This document shows, piece by piece, positions 34,935 to 43,026 of a stretch of DNA of 64,000 nucleotides. The notes beneath the pieces are model-generated. The model was not told the origin of the DNA, searched no databases, and saw only the letters and a program-made list of their open reading frames with translations. The stretch comes from Quinella sp. 2Q5 (GTDB taxonomy: Bacteria; Bacillota; Negativicutes; Selenomonadales; Selenomonadaceae): assembly GCA_015206785.1 (NCBI GenBank), contig JADEZQ010000003.1, forward strand, positions 62,001 through 126,000. Reading direction: 5' to 3'. The position numbers and the translations under genes were made by a program. Positions within the stretch are counted from its first letter, which is position 1; each line of letters opens with the position of its first letter.

Positions 34935-35606
34935 ATGACAGTTGAGGTTTGGTCGGACTATGCCTGTCCGTTCTGCTACATTGGCGAGAAACGATTGGAA
35001 CGTGCGCTTGCCGAGGTCGGCGAAAAAATTTCCGTGGCGTTCAAAAGTTTTGAGCTTGACCCCGCCGCGCCAAAGGTTGTCACGTCTTCCACGACGGAAC
35101 GTTTCGCCGTGAAGTACGGGCTGACTTTGGCGGACGCCGCCGAGCGCATTGAGCAGATATCGCGCATGGGTCGCGCCGAGGGCATTGACTTCCGTTATGC
35201 CGAGACGAAATACACAAACACCTTCGACGCGCTGCGCCTGACGAAATTTGCACAGGCTCACGGTCACGACGAGATCGTCACGAAATTTTTCGACGCCTAT
35301 TTCACGCGGAACCTGGAGCTGAGTGATCACGCTGTGCTGAAAAAAATTTCCGCCGAATGTGATTTGGATGCGAGCGAGGTCGATGAGATTCTGCGCGGCG
35401 ACCGCTACGCCGAGGACGTTCGCGCTGACGAGATGCAGGCGGCGTACATGGGCATTAACGCTGTGCCCTACTTCGTCGTCGGCAGGCACGGTCTTTCGGG
35501 CGCACAACCCGTCGAAGTTCTCAAGCGGGCGATAACCGACGCGCTGACCGAGGACGTCGGCGGCATGGCGTGCGGCGTGGACGGTTGCAACTTCGAGGGG
35601 TGGTGA
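34935..35606 (+). CDS. DsbA-family oxidoreductase, FrnE-like
   Basis: 223-residue thioredoxin-fold protein without a signal peptide, so cytoplasmic. The active site CPFC is at residues 11-14 (SDYACPFCYIGEKRLE). The inserted helical domain and the cis-Pro loop INAVPYFVVGRHGLSGAQP fit the FrnE group, which acts as a disulfide oxidoreductase or isomerase under oxidative stress. ATG at 34935 with GAGGAGG upstream. Four bases separate it from the next gene. Confidence 0.9.
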   Translation: MTVEVWSDYACPFCYIGEKRLERALAEVGEKISVAFKSFELDPAAPKVVTSSTTERFAVKYGLTLADAAERIEQISRMGRAEGIDFRYAETKYTNTFDALRLTKFAQAHGHDEIVTKFFDAYFTRNLELSDHAVLKKISAECDLDASEVDEILRGDRYAEDVRADEMQAAYMGINAVPYFVVGRHGLSGAQPVEVLKRAITDALTEDVGGMACGVDGCNFEGW

Positions 35607-35610
35607 CGAA

Positions 35611-36240
35611 ATGATTTTGCTCACGGAAGTTTTCGGTGTCTTCGCGACCAACGCTTACTTCTACGTCGACGACGAGACCAATTGCGGATTTCTGATTGAC
35701 CCCGGCGCACAGGCTGACGAGCTCATCAAAATCATTGACGAGCACGGCTGGACGATTGAAAAAATTTTGCTCACGCACGGGCACTTCGATCACATCGGCG
35801 CGGTGCCTGAATTGCAATCGCGGCTGAACGTCGAAGTCTGCATGCAAAGCAACGGGCGCGTTTATGTTCAAGACCCCGCGTGGAATTTGTCGGCGTATTT
35901 CGGCGCGGACATGACCCTTGACGACGTGACCTACGTTGACGACTTGAGCACGATAACTTTGGCGGCGAACCCGTCCTTCGGCGTGAAGATGATTCCGTTG
36001 CCCGGTCACACGTCAGACGGCGCAGTCTATTACAGCGCGGCGGATTCGGTTGCCTTCGTCGGCGATTCAATCTTCCTCAACAGCTACGGGCGCACGGATT
36101 TTCCTGGCGGCGACGAATTTGCTTTGCTGACGAACTTGCGGACGCGCGTGCTGACTCTGCCGGACGACACCGCCCTTTTGAGCGGACACACACCGCCGAC
36201 CACCGTCGCTCGCGAAAAATCCCGCCCGTGGTTTGGTTGA
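35611..36240 (+). CDS. Metallo-beta-lactamase-fold hydrolase, glyoxalase II-like
   Basis: 209-residue cytoplasmic hydrolase. Metal ligands are in LLTHGHFDHIG at ~53-63. PLPGHTSDGAVYY and FVGDSIFLNSYGRTDFPGG follow, then LSGHTPPTTV near the end. This is the YcbL/glyoxalase-II subgroup that hydrolyses thioesters. ATG at 35611. Its 3' end meets the terminator of an antisense cobalamin-riboswitch RNA. Confidence 0.88.
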   Translation: MILLTEVFGVFATNAYFYVDDETNCGFLIDPGAQADELIKIIDEHGWTIEKILLTHGHFDHIGAVPELQSRLNVEVCMQSNGRVYVQDPAWNLSAYFGADMTLDDVTYVDDLSTITLAANPSFGVKMIPLPGHTSDGAVYYSAADSVAFVGDSIFLNSYGRTDFPGGDEFALLTNLRTRVLTLPDDTALLSGHTPPTTVAREKSRPWFG

Positions 36241-36244
36241 CGGC

Positions 36245-36274
36245 AAAAAAAATCTCCCGTCAATGAGACCGGAG
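36245..36274 (-). terminator. Final terminator of the riboswitch RNA
   Basis: On the minus strand, CTCC-GGTC-tcatt-GAC-GGGAG is followed by eight T residues. It only has a T tail in the minus direction, so it ends a transcript coming from the riboswitch. Confidence 0.85.
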
Positions 36275-36335
36275 CCGCTGATTCCTCAGCCAAAGAAATG
36301 TATGAGCAATGCCTCCCCGTGCGGGGAAAACTTTT

Positions 36336-36418
36336 CGCCGAAATTAAACGTTTGACTGCGGCGAAAACCGAATGCAACGTCACGTTGCTCGCCGAAATTA
36401 AAAACGCCCGACTGCGCG
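36336..36418 (-). repeat. Imperfect direct repeat in the riboswitch RNA
   Basis: A ~28-bp unit beginning CGCCGAAATTAAA on the plus strand occurs at 36336-36363 and 36390-36418, 54 bp apart, both followed by GACTGCG. A GCAACG-TGA-CGTTGC hairpin lies between them. Confidence 0.75.
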
Positions 36419-36427
36419 GACGGGCAT
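36395..36427 (-). terminator. Second terminator-like hairpin behind the riboswitch
   Basis: Minus-strand GCCCG...CGGGC stem followed by GTTTTTAATTT. Confidence 0.7.
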
Positions 36428-36431
36428 AACG

Positions 36432-36455
36432 AAAAAAATCCGAACACGTCGGACT
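36432..36455 (-). terminator. First terminator behind the riboswitch
   Basis: Minus-strand TCCGA-cgtgt-TCGGA stem followed by seven T residues, 55 nt after the aptamer. It is the natural candidate for the ligand-controlled expression platform. Confidence 0.75.
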
Positions 36456-36509
36456 CGGCGAACGCAAAGATTCGCAAATCCCCTTCCCGTCACTCGCAGG
36501 TCAAACGGT

Positions 36510-36672
36510 GATTGTCAATCGAGCAGTTCTCCCGACTCCGGATCAAAGCTCGTCTGCGCCTTCCCAAGTTTCCTCAGTGACATAATTGCAGATTCGCTCC
36601 CCGCTACGGTGGCGTGACCGCGTCGGCTTTCGACCGACTTCCCTATTGAGGCTTGCGCCACTCGATCCAATC
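36510..36672 (-). ncRNA. Cobalamin riboswitch aptamer without a downstream gene
   Basis: Read on the minus strand, the conserved cobalamin aptamer is present in order. P1 is closed by GATTG-ATCGAG with CTCGAT-CAATC. GGGAA is followed by a GTCGGTCGAAAGCCGAC hairpin. Then come the core GCGGTCACGCCACCGTAG, CGGGGAGC, GTCACTG, GGGAAGGCG, and the B12 box GTCGGGAGAACTGC (consensus GCCAGGAGACCTGC). Riboswitches of this class bind adenosyl- or methylcobalamin and usually control transporters or B12-dependent enzymes. Here three terminators follow and then the antisense strand of an unrelated hydrolase. A 63-codon frame at 36286-36477 exists but spans the terminators. Confidence 0.87.
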
Positions 36673-36695
36673 GCTGTGAAGTTTTCAACGGAGGT

Positions 36696-36724
36696 ATCTT
36701 CCTACAAATCGCCGCGGTTGTCAA
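36696..36724 (-). promoter_or_regulatory. Promoter of the riboswitch RNA
   Basis: Minus-strand TTGACA (perfect -35) and GAAGAT with a 17-bp spacer; the start site would fall ~15 nt before the aptamer P1 stem. Confidence 0.55.
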
Positions 36725-36744
36725 CAAAAATTTTTCGGCGGCGA

Positions 36745-36774
36745 TTGACAGCAGGAAAAAATTTATGATAGACT
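36745..36774 (+). promoter_or_regulatory. Promoter of rplS
   Basis: TTGACA and TAGACT with an 18-bp spacer containing AAAAAATTT. The ~65-nt leader that follows could hold an L19 autoregulatory structure, but I cannot confirm one. Confidence 0.55.
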
Positions 36775-36842
36775 TCGTAAGCTGTTGAGGCGTTCCTCTG
36801 CGTGCGGGCATGAACGTCGGACAAAGATGGGAGGACACCAAA

Positions 36843-37193
36843 TTGAATATCATCGAACTTATTGAGCGCGAACAGTTGCGCGAGAACATCCCGCAATTTG
36901 CGCCGGGCGACACCGTGCGCGTCCATGCAAAAATCGTGGAAGGCAACCGTGAACGCATCCAGATCTTCGAGGGCGTGGTCATCGGTCGCCAAGGTAGCGG
37001 TCTGCGCGAGATGTTCACCGTGCGCCGCATTTCCTACGGCGTGGGCGTGGAGCGCATGTTCCCCGTGCATTCGCCGCGCGTGGAGAAAATCGAAGTCGTT
37101 CGCCGCGGCGCAGTTCGTCGTGCCAAGCTCTACTACCTGCGCAAGCTCACGGGTAAGGCGGCGCGTATCAAAGAGAAGAAACCCAAGAAATAA
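36843..37193 (+). CDS. rplS: Ribosomal protein bL19
   Basis: 116-residue 50S protein at the 30S-50S interface. [20 protein letters not shown] (key part [13 protein letters not shown]), [20 protein letters not shown], and the end [19 protein letters not shown] are diagnostic. I use TTG 36843, eight bases after GGGAGG, which gives the normal length; the upstream ATG at 36810 would add 11 unrelated residues. It stands alone, away from the usual trmD/rimM cluster. Confidence 0.95.
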   Translation: MNIIELIEREQLRENIPQFAPGDTVRVHAKIVEGNRERIQIFEGVVIGRQGSGLREMFTVRRISYGVGVERMFPVHSPRVEKIEVVRRGAVRRAKLYYLRKLTGKAARIKEKKPKK

Positions 37194-37208
37194 TCCGTCC
37201 GAAATTCC

Positions 37209-37240
37209 ACGCCGTGCAAAATCTGCGCGGCGGTTTTTTG
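37209..37240 (+). terminator. Terminator after rplS
   Basis: CGCCGTGC...GCGCGGCG stem followed by GTTTTTT. Confidence 0.85.
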
Positions 37241-37254
37241 TTGACAGCGAACTG

Positions 37255-37422
37255 AGGCCGACGTGATGTCGGCCCGCCGCCGTATGACGACCATGGATGG
37301 CGTCATAGGCGGCACGAGCGTCTACGGGTAAGCGCGGACGTTTCGTTGGTGGACGGTATCCGCCCCACGCGCAGTGGCGAGTTTCTTTGCTACTTTCTTT
37401 CCTCGGTGAAAGAAAGTAGATC
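37255..37422 (-). repeat. Intergenic repeat family A, copy 2
   Basis: 168-bp copy, inverted relative to copies 1 and 3. It occupies most of the space between the rplS terminator and the thrS ribosome binding site, so the thrS promoter must lie in or next to it. Confidence 0.9.
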
Positions 37423-37468
37423 ACGACAAATTCAATCTAAGCGAACGACAAAAGAGGAGGCAAACACA

Positions 37469-39250
37469 ATGACGATCATCACGAAGGACGGCACGCTTGC
37501 TGAAGCCGACAGCTCCGAAGCTCTGCACGCGCTTAGGCATACGGCGTCGCACATCATGGCGCAGGCGATAAAACATCTCTACGGCGGCGAAGACGGCACG
37601 CAAGTCAAGCTGGCAATCGGTCCGGCAATCGATACGGGCTTCTACTACGACATCGACACCGACAGGAAAATCACCGACGAAGACCTTGCCGACATCGAAC
37701 GCGAAATGAAGTCCATCGTCAAAAAAAATCTCAAGCTCGAACGTTCGGTTATGAGCCGCGCCGACGCGCTGAAAAAATTTTCCGACGAGGGCGAGACATA
37801 CAAGGTTGAACTGATTGAGGCGTTGCCCGACGATGCGGAAATTTCTCTGTTCACCCAAGGCGACTTCACCGACCTTTGCGCGGGTCCGCACGTCCAATCC
37901 ACCGGCAAGGTCAAAGCGTTCAAGCTCATGAGTATTGCGGGTGCTTATTGGCGCGGCGACGAACATAACAAGATGTTGCAACGAATTTACGGCACGGCAT
38001 TCGCCACAAAGGACGAACTGCAAGCGTATCTGACGATGCTGGAGGAAGCGGCACGGCGCGACCATCGCAAGCTCGGCAAGGAGTTGGATTTGTTCAGCCT
38101 GCACGACGAAGGCCCCGGCTTCCCGTTCTTCCACCCCAACGGCATGGTCATCCGCAACGAACTGCTCAACTATTGGCGCGAAGTTCATCGCCGCTACGGC
38201 TACCAAGAGATCGCCACGCCCATCATCCTCAACCGCAAGCTCTGGGAAACGTCCGGTCACTGGGATCACTACAAGGAGAACATGTACTTCACGCAGATTG
38301 ACGAGGAGGATTACGCCGTCAAGCCTATGAACTGCCCCGGCAGCATGCTCGTCTACAACACGCACGTCCACAGCTACCGCGACCTGCCGTTGAGATTGGC
38401 GGAGCTCGGTCTCGTTCATCGCCACGAAAAGAGCGGCGTGCTTCACGGGTTGTTCAGAGTGCGAAACTTCACGCAGGACGACGCGCATATTTACATGACG
38501 CCCGCGCAGGTTGAACCGGAGATTCAGCGGACGATTGATCTGTTCGACGAGGTGTATAAAACTTTCGGGCTGACATACAAGGCGGAATTGTCGACGCGCC
38601 CCGAAAATTCAATGGGCGACGACGCGACGTGGGAACTTGCCACTGACGCCCTGCGCAAAGCTCTCGACCACCGCGGGCTTGATTACGTCGTCAACGAGGG
38701 CGACGGCGCGTTTTACGGCCCGAAGATCGACTTCCACCTGAAAGATTCCATCGGCAGAACGTGGCAATGCGGCACCATTCAGCTGGATATGATGCTGCCC
38801 GAAAAGTTCGACCTCAACTACATCGGCGAGGACGGCGAGAAACATCGCCCCATCATGGTGCACCGCGTGGTTTACGGCTCAATCGAACGGTTCATCGGCA
38901 TTTTGATCGAGAACTACGCGGGAGCCTTCCCCGTGTGGCTGGCACCCGTGCAGATAAAAATTCTGCCCATCACCGACGCGCACATCGCCTACGCCAAAGA
39001 ACTCGCGGATAAATTCTTCGCGCTGAACTTCCGCGCCGAAGTGGACGACCGCAACGAGAAAGTCGGCAAGAAGATTCGCGACGCGCAGGTCAAAAAAATT
39101 CCCTACACCATCGTCGTCGGCGACAAGGAGGCTCAAACCGGCGTCCTGCCCGTCCGCAAGTACGGCGTCACCGACAGCGTGAACATGAGCGTTGCGGACT
39201 TCGTCGCCTATGTTCAGGGCAAGATCGCCGCGCGTGACCAGTCGCTGTAA
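37469..39250 (+). CDS. thrS: Threonyl-tRNA synthetase lacking the TGS domain
   Basis: 593-residue class II synthetase. The editing domain begins almost at once: LRHTASHIMAQAIKHL at ~22-37 and the distal CAGPHV. The catalytic core has zinc ligands in MNCPGSM, DDAHIYM and MVHRVVYGS, with motif 2 around HRHEKSGVLHG. The anticodon-binding domain ends the protein. E. coli ThrS has ~60 more N-terminal residues (the TGS domain), which are absent here. ATG at 37469 follows GAGGAGG; the frame upstream comes from repeat A2 and lacks TGS similarity. I see no T-box leader. Confidence 0.95.
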   Translation: MTIITKDGTLAEADSSEALHALRHTASHIMAQAIKHLYGGEDGTQVKLAIGPAIDTGFYYDIDTDRKITDEDLADIEREMKSIVKKNLKLERSVMSRADALKKFSDEGETYKVELIEALPDDAEISLFTQGDFTDLCAGPHVQSTGKVKAFKLMSIAGAYWRGDEHNKMLQRIYGTAFATKDELQAYLTMLEEAARRDHRKLGKELDLFSLHDEGPGFPFFHPNGMVIRNELLNYWREVHRRYGYQEIATPIILNRKLWETSGHWDHYKENMYFTQIDEEDYAVKPMNCPGSMLVYNTHVHSYRDLPLRLAELGLVHRHEKSGVLHGLFRVRNFTQDDAHIYMTPAQVEPEIQRTIDLFDEVYKTFGLTYKAELSTRPENSMGDDATWELATDALRKALDHRGLDYVVNEGDGAFYGPKIDFHLKDSIGRTWQCGTIQLDMMLPEKFDLNYIGEDGEKHRPIMVHRVVYGSIERFIGILIENYAGAFPVWLAPVQIKILPITDAHIAYAKELADKFFALNFRAEVDDRNEKVGKKIRDAQVKKIPYTIVVGDKEAQTGVLPVRKYGVTDSVNMSVADFVAYVQGKIAARDQSL

Positions 39251-39276
39251 AAATTTCCGACACGATTAATTTTCGC

Positions 39277-39308
39277 TAAATCCTTCGCTGCGGAGGATTT
39301 TTTTTTCA
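39277..39308 (+). terminator. Terminator after thrS
   Basis: AAATCCT...AGGATTT stem (with internal CGC/GCG pairing) followed by a run of T residues. Confidence 0.88.
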
Positions 39309-39316
39309 GGATTGTC

Positions 39317-39325
39317 TGGTATAAT
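39317..39325 (+). promoter_or_regulatory. Extended -10 promoter of the GTPase-metA-hlyC operon
   Basis: TGGTATAAT (TGN plus perfect TATAAT) 25 bp before the start; no clear -35. Confidence 0.6.
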
Positions 39326-39349
39326 CGCCCGAAAAGGAGGCGTGAACTG

Positions 39350-39796
39350 ATGAGACAGGTTGGCATATTCGGCAAGCGCAAGAGCGGCAAGTCCGCGTTG
39401 ATGTACGCGCTGACGAAGCAGAAGATTATACAGGACGCGGCGTTCAGCGCAATGGAAATCGGCGGCGTAACCAAGGTCATGCTCGTGGACACGGTGGGCG
39501 TGGACGTGGAAGGCTCGACCGCCGAAAAGTCCGCGCAGTCGGTTGAAGTCGCGCTAATGCTCATAACCGACGACATGTTTGATTTGGAGCTGGCGTGGGT
39601 TAGCAAGCTCATCAAAGGCGGCGCGTCAGTCATCGCAGTCATCGCGCGGGCAGACACCTTCGACGACGGCGGCGCGGCATTGGCGGCGGCGGTGCGTGAA
39701 GTTTCCGGGCTGACGACGTTCTGCGTGAGCTCGACTTTGGGCACGGGCGTCGTTGAATTGGACGAGGAAATCAATCGCAGACTCGCTAAGGAGTGA
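39350..39796 (+). CDS. Small stand-alone GTPase resembling the HydF G domain
   Basis: 148 residues. The P-loop is GIFGKRKSGKSALM at ~5-18. AMEIGGVTKVMLVDTVGVD carries the G3 motif (DTVG), and the base-specificity motif is weak (ARADTF). The spacing and the AMEI...DT.G.D pattern resemble the N-terminal GTPase domain of HydF, but the dimerisation and Fe-S domains of HydF are missing. It could be a separate regulatory GTPase or a relic. ATG at 39350 behind AAGGAGG. First gene of a four-gene operon. Confidence 0.6.
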   Translation: MRQVGIFGKRKSGKSALMYALTKQKIIQDAAFSAMEIGGVTKVMLVDTVGVDVEGSTAEKSAQSVEVALMLITDDMFDLELAWVSKLIKGGASVIAVIARADTFDDGGAALAAAVREVSGLTTFCVSSTLGTGVVELDEEINRRLAKE

Positions 39797-39801
39797 GTGC
39801 T

Positions 39802-40677
39802 TTGCTCAAGAAAATTTTTGCCGTCATCATCGGCGCGGTGATTATGCTCGCAGGCTCCGTTGAAGCGGCGACCGAATGGTTTTGGCTCGACAGCAACGAC
39901 AAATACAGCAAGTACTTCAACGCCGACAGCGTGACCGTCAAGAGAACATCCACCACCCGCGACGGCCGCGAAGTTGCCACCGAGATTGAGGCGTGGACGA
40001 AAACGACTTACAGCTACGAGGGCGCGGCGGAGACCATCAAAAATTACGGCATAGCGAACATCCTGCCCGACCCGAACAAGCTTGCCTACAGCCTGGCGTT
40101 GATTAGGGTCAATCCGCAGAATCGCACGTTGCAATATATCCGCGAAGACTTCTACGACGACGCCGACAATATCGTCTGGTCTAAGGCTGACGGGCGCGTC
40201 AAGGAGATCAATTCCCGCACCTTCGACGAAGAATTTTATTGCGCCATCGTCGACGAGGTCTTTCGTATGGGCGAACGCGACCGCAAACGTGCGCCGACTG
40301 CCGAACGCTGGATTGAGCTTTGGACGCACACAAACGCCGACGGCTCGACAACCACCCTTTCCGCCGACACTACAACCATGCAGCTCAAAGGTTCCAATCT
40401 CATCTTGTGGGAATGGCAGGTTACCAAAAATTCCGCCGGCAAGACCACCGAGATCCGCTTCATGAAGAAGGCAGTCAACCTGACGCAGGGCACCGAGGTC
40501 ATCAAGGAAAGCAGCAAGATTTGGACGCCGAACGATTCTTGGCAGGAGCTCAAGGACGAATACGGCGGTGCTTACCGAATGATTAAGAGCGACGAGCCCG
40601 ACTACAAGGGGCTGATTCGTCTGCGTGCTTACGTCAAGAACAATCCGCGCTGGGTCACGCGCTATTCGCTGGACTGA
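39802..40677 (+). CDS. Secreted protein of unknown function
   Basis: 291 residues with a classical signal peptide: [22 protein letters not shown], cleavage likely after VEA. The mature part is rich in Trp, Thr and charged residues, with repeated beta-strand-like patterns ([43 protein letters not shown]). It resembles surface-affecting or periplasmic proteins of Negativicutes in style, but I recognise no family. TTG 39802 has AAGGAG at the right distance; a GTG at 39793 is the alternative. Confidence 0.6.
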   Translation: MLKKIFAVIIGAVIMLAGSVEAATEWFWLDSNDKYSKYFNADSVTVKRTSTTRDGREVATEIEAWTKTTYSYEGAAETIKNYGIANILPDPNKLAYSLALIRVNPQNRTLQYIREDFYDDADNIVWSKADGRVKEINSRTFDEEFYCAIVDEVFRMGERDRKRAPTAERWIELWTHTNADGSTTTLSADTTTMQLKGSNLILWEWQVTKNSAGKTTEIRFMKKAVNLTQGTEVIKESSKIWTPNDSWQELKDEYGGAYRMIKSDEPDYKGLIRLRAYVKNNPRWVTRYSLD

Positions 40678-40690
40678 GGAGGGAACGACA

Positions 40691-41635
40691 TTGCCGATAA
40701 AAATTCCGACAAACCTGCCCGCCGCGCACGTGTTGGAGGGCGAAAACATTTTCATCATGAACGCCGAGCGTGCCTACGCGCAGGACATCCGCCCGCTGAA
40801 AATTTTGATACTCAACCTTATGCCGATAAAGTCCGTCACCGAAACGCAACTGCTGCGTCTGCTGGGCAACACGCCGCTTCAAGTCGAAGTCGACTTCATC
40901 TACACGCGCACCTATCAGCCGACGCACACGTCCCACGACTACCTGACGGAATTCTACGGCACGTTCGACGACGTCCGCCGCAACAACTACGACGGCTTCA
41001 TCATCACGGGTGCGCCCATTGAGCTTTTGGACTTCGAGGACGTCGCTTATTGGCAGGAGCTCGTTGAGATTATGGATTGGAGCAAGTCACATGCCTGGTC
41101 GACGTTCCACATCTGCTGGGGTGCGCAGGCGGCTCTGTATCATCATTACGGCGTTCCGAAATATTTGTTGCCCGAAAAATTTTCCGGCGTCTACCGTCAC
41201 AAACTCTGCGTCCGCCACGAAAAACTTTTCCGCGGCTTCGACGATGAATTCTTCGTGCCGCATTCCAGATACACCGAGATCCGCCGCGCCGACATCGAAA
41301 AAATTCCCGCGCTGACCATTCTGTCCGAGTCCGACGACGTTGGCGTCTATGCCGTGGCGAATTTGCAGGAGCGACAATTTTTCATCACCGGTCACGCCGA
41401 ATATGACCCGAACACCTTGCGCAACGAATTCGTCCGCGACAGCCGCGCAGGTTTGAATCCCAAAGTGCCGCAAAATTATTTCCCAAACGACGACCCGACG
41501 CGTGAACCCGTCGTTCGCTGGCGCAGCGTCGCTCATCTGATGTTCGCCAACTGGCTCAACTATTACGTCTACCAAGAGACGCCCTACGAGCTGGAGGCAA
41601 TCAGCAGCAAATCGTTCACCAAAGGAGGTTTTTGA
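40691..41635 (+). CDS. metA: Homoserine O-acyltransferase (MetA), predicted acetyl-CoA type
   Basis: 314-residue enzyme that activates homoserine for methionine synthesis. N-terminal [14 protein letters not shown], catalytic Cys in [12 protein letters not shown], and HSRYTEIRR and GHAEYD (catalytic His and Glu) are visible. At the position that separates succinyl- from acetyl-CoA users, the [11 protein letters not shown] loop carries Glu, the residue seen in acetyl-specific MetA proteins, so acetylation is predicted. TTG start at 40691 behind GGAGGG. One-base overlap with the next gene. Confidence 0.93.
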   Translation: MPIKIPTNLPAAHVLEGENIFIMNAERAYAQDIRPLKILILNLMPIKSVTETQLLRLLGNTPLQVEVDFIYTRTYQPTHTSHDYLTEFYGTFDDVRRNNYDGFIITGAPIELLDFEDVAYWQELVEIMDWSKSHAWSTFHICWGAQAALYHHYGVPKYLLPEKFSGVYRHKLCVRHEKLFRGFDDEFFVPHSRYTEIRRADIEKIPALTILSESDDVGVYAVANLQERQFFITGHAEYDPNTLRNEFVRDSRAGLNPKVPQNYFPNDDPTREPVVRWRSVAHLMFANWLNYYVYQETPYELEAISSKSFTKGGF

Positions 41636-42948
41636 TGGACATCTTGCCCATACTACTGCAAACGTTTCTCGTCGCGTTCCTGATAGCCATGAACGGCTTC
41701 TTCGTCGCAGCGGAATTTTGTTGCGTGAAGATACGTCCTTCGCGGCTGGAAACGCTAATCCAAGAGGGCAACACCCGCGCCAAGTACGCAAAGAAATTGG
41801 TCGACGAACTCGACGAGGCTCTGTCGGTGACGCAGCTGGGCATAACGCTGGCGTCTTTGGGGCTGGGCTGGATTGGCGAGCCGTTCGTTGCGGAATTAAT
41901 CGCGCCCGCCATTCACGCCGCCGGCTTCAGCGAAACGCTCGGTCACACGATATCGTTCGCGCTGGCGTTCTCGCTGATAACGTCCCTGCACATCATTCTG
42001 GGCGAACTGACACCCAAGTCAATGGCAATCGCCGCCGCGGAAAAAATTCTGCTCAACATCGCGCTGCCAATGCTCGTCTTCTGGAAGGTGATGTATCCGT
42101 TCGTGTGGCTGCTCAATCACATGGCGGGCTTCGTCAGCCATCACTTGGGGCTCACGGCGTCGGAAGGCGAAGTTGCTCACAACCCCGAAGAAATTCGTCT
42201 GCTGATGAAGGAGAGTCGCAAGCAGGGGCTCGTTGACGACACCGAGGTCGACTTCGTCGATAACGTCTTCGACTTCACCGAGCGCAACGTCCGCGAAATC
42301 ATGGTGCCGCGCCCCGACATGGTCTGCCTGTATCTGAACCGCAGCTACGAAGAAAATTTGGCGACGATCCTGGAAGAGGAGATGACGCGCTATCCCATCT
42401 GCAACGAGGACAAAGATCACATCGTCGGCTTCCTGCACATCAAAGACCTGACGAAAGTTCTGATTCAAGGCAAACGCCGCCCGTCGCTGAAAAAATTGGC
42501 GCGCAAAGTTTTCTTCGTGCCGGAGAGCATGGACGTGAGCGTTCTGCTTGAGACGATGCAGAAGAACCGTTCACAGCTGGCAATCGTCGTGGACGAATAC
42601 GGCGGCACCGCCGGCATGGTCACCATTGAAGACATCATCGAGGAGATTGTCGGCGACATTCAGGACGAATTCGACGAGGAACGCCCCGACGCCGAGAAGC
42701 GCGACGATAATCTTTATTCGGTCGATGCCAAGATGTTGCTTGAGGAGCTTGAAGACGAATTCGACATCACAATCGACGACGAGGACGTTGACACCGTCGG
42801 CGGCTGGTTGAACGACAAGCTCGGCGGCGAACCGAAGGTCGGGCAATCCGCCGCGTGGGAGGGCAACACCTTCTACGTCGAGGAGGTCGAAGGCATGCGC
42901 ATTACCCGCGTGCTCATTCGTCTGGCTAAAGACCGCGTCGACGACTGA
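41635..42948 (+). CDS. DUF21-CBS-CorC/HlyC family membrane protein
   Basis: 437 residues. The N-terminal DUF21 domain has about four TM segments (~5-160; NGFFVAAEFCCVKIRPSRL, SVTQLGITLASLGLGWIGEP). Two CBS domains follow (~215-335; REIMVPRPDM and DEYGGTAGMVTIEDIIEEIVGDI), and then a C-terminal CorC_HlyC domain (TVGGWLNDKLG). Family members affect magnesium or other ion transport. The ATG shares one base with the metA TGA, with AAAGGAGG upstream. Confidence 0.93.
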   Translation: MDILPILLQTFLVAFLIAMNGFFVAAEFCCVKIRPSRLETLIQEGNTRAKYAKKLVDELDEALSVTQLGITLASLGLGWIGEPFVAELIAPAIHAAGFSETLGHTISFALAFSLITSLHIILGELTPKSMAIAAAEKILLNIALPMLVFWKVMYPFVWLLNHMAGFVSHHLGLTASEGEVAHNPEEIRLLMKESRKQGLVDDTEVDFVDNVFDFTERNVREIMVPRPDMVCLYLNRSYEENLATILEEEMTRYPICNEDKDHIVGFLHIKDLTKVLIQGKRRPSLKKLARKVFFVPESMDVSVLLETMQKNRSQLAIVVDEYGGTAGMVTIEDIIEEIVGDIQDEFDEERPDAEKRDDNLYSVDAKMLLEELEDEFDITIDDEDVDTVGGWLNDKLGGEPKVGQSAAWEGNTFYVEEVEGMRITRVLIRLAKDRVDD

Positions 42949-42962
42949 ACGATTAACCGCAC

Positions 42963-42996
42963 ATCAAAAGCCCCCCGTCGTGTTGACGAGGGGCTT
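42963..42996. terminator. Terminator between hlyC-like gene and porin 1
   Basis: AAGCCCCcCGTC...GACGaGGGGCTT stem between convergent genes. Confidence 0.82.
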
Positions 42997-43026
42997 GTTT
43001 ATTGTCGTGATGTTGTGTCGAACGGC

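Larger units (their letters stand above)
36241..36842. other. 602-bp stretch without an annotated protein gene between the MBL gene and rplS
   Basis: It holds a complete minus-strand transcription unit (promoter, cobalamin aptamer, several hairpins, terminators) and the plus-strand rplS promoter and leader. No convincing protein gene is present. Confidence 0.85.

Noticed and set aside
36084..36467. 127-codon minus-strand ORF overlapping the MBL gene and riboswitch tail
   Set aside because: It crosses two terminators and is antisense to a well-supported hydrolase gene; the peptide has no family features.
37423..37468. T-box leader before thrS
   Set aside because: Only 46 bp separate repeat A2 from the start codon. 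There is no T-box sequence or antiterminator, and the upstream space is filled by the repeat and the rplS terminator.
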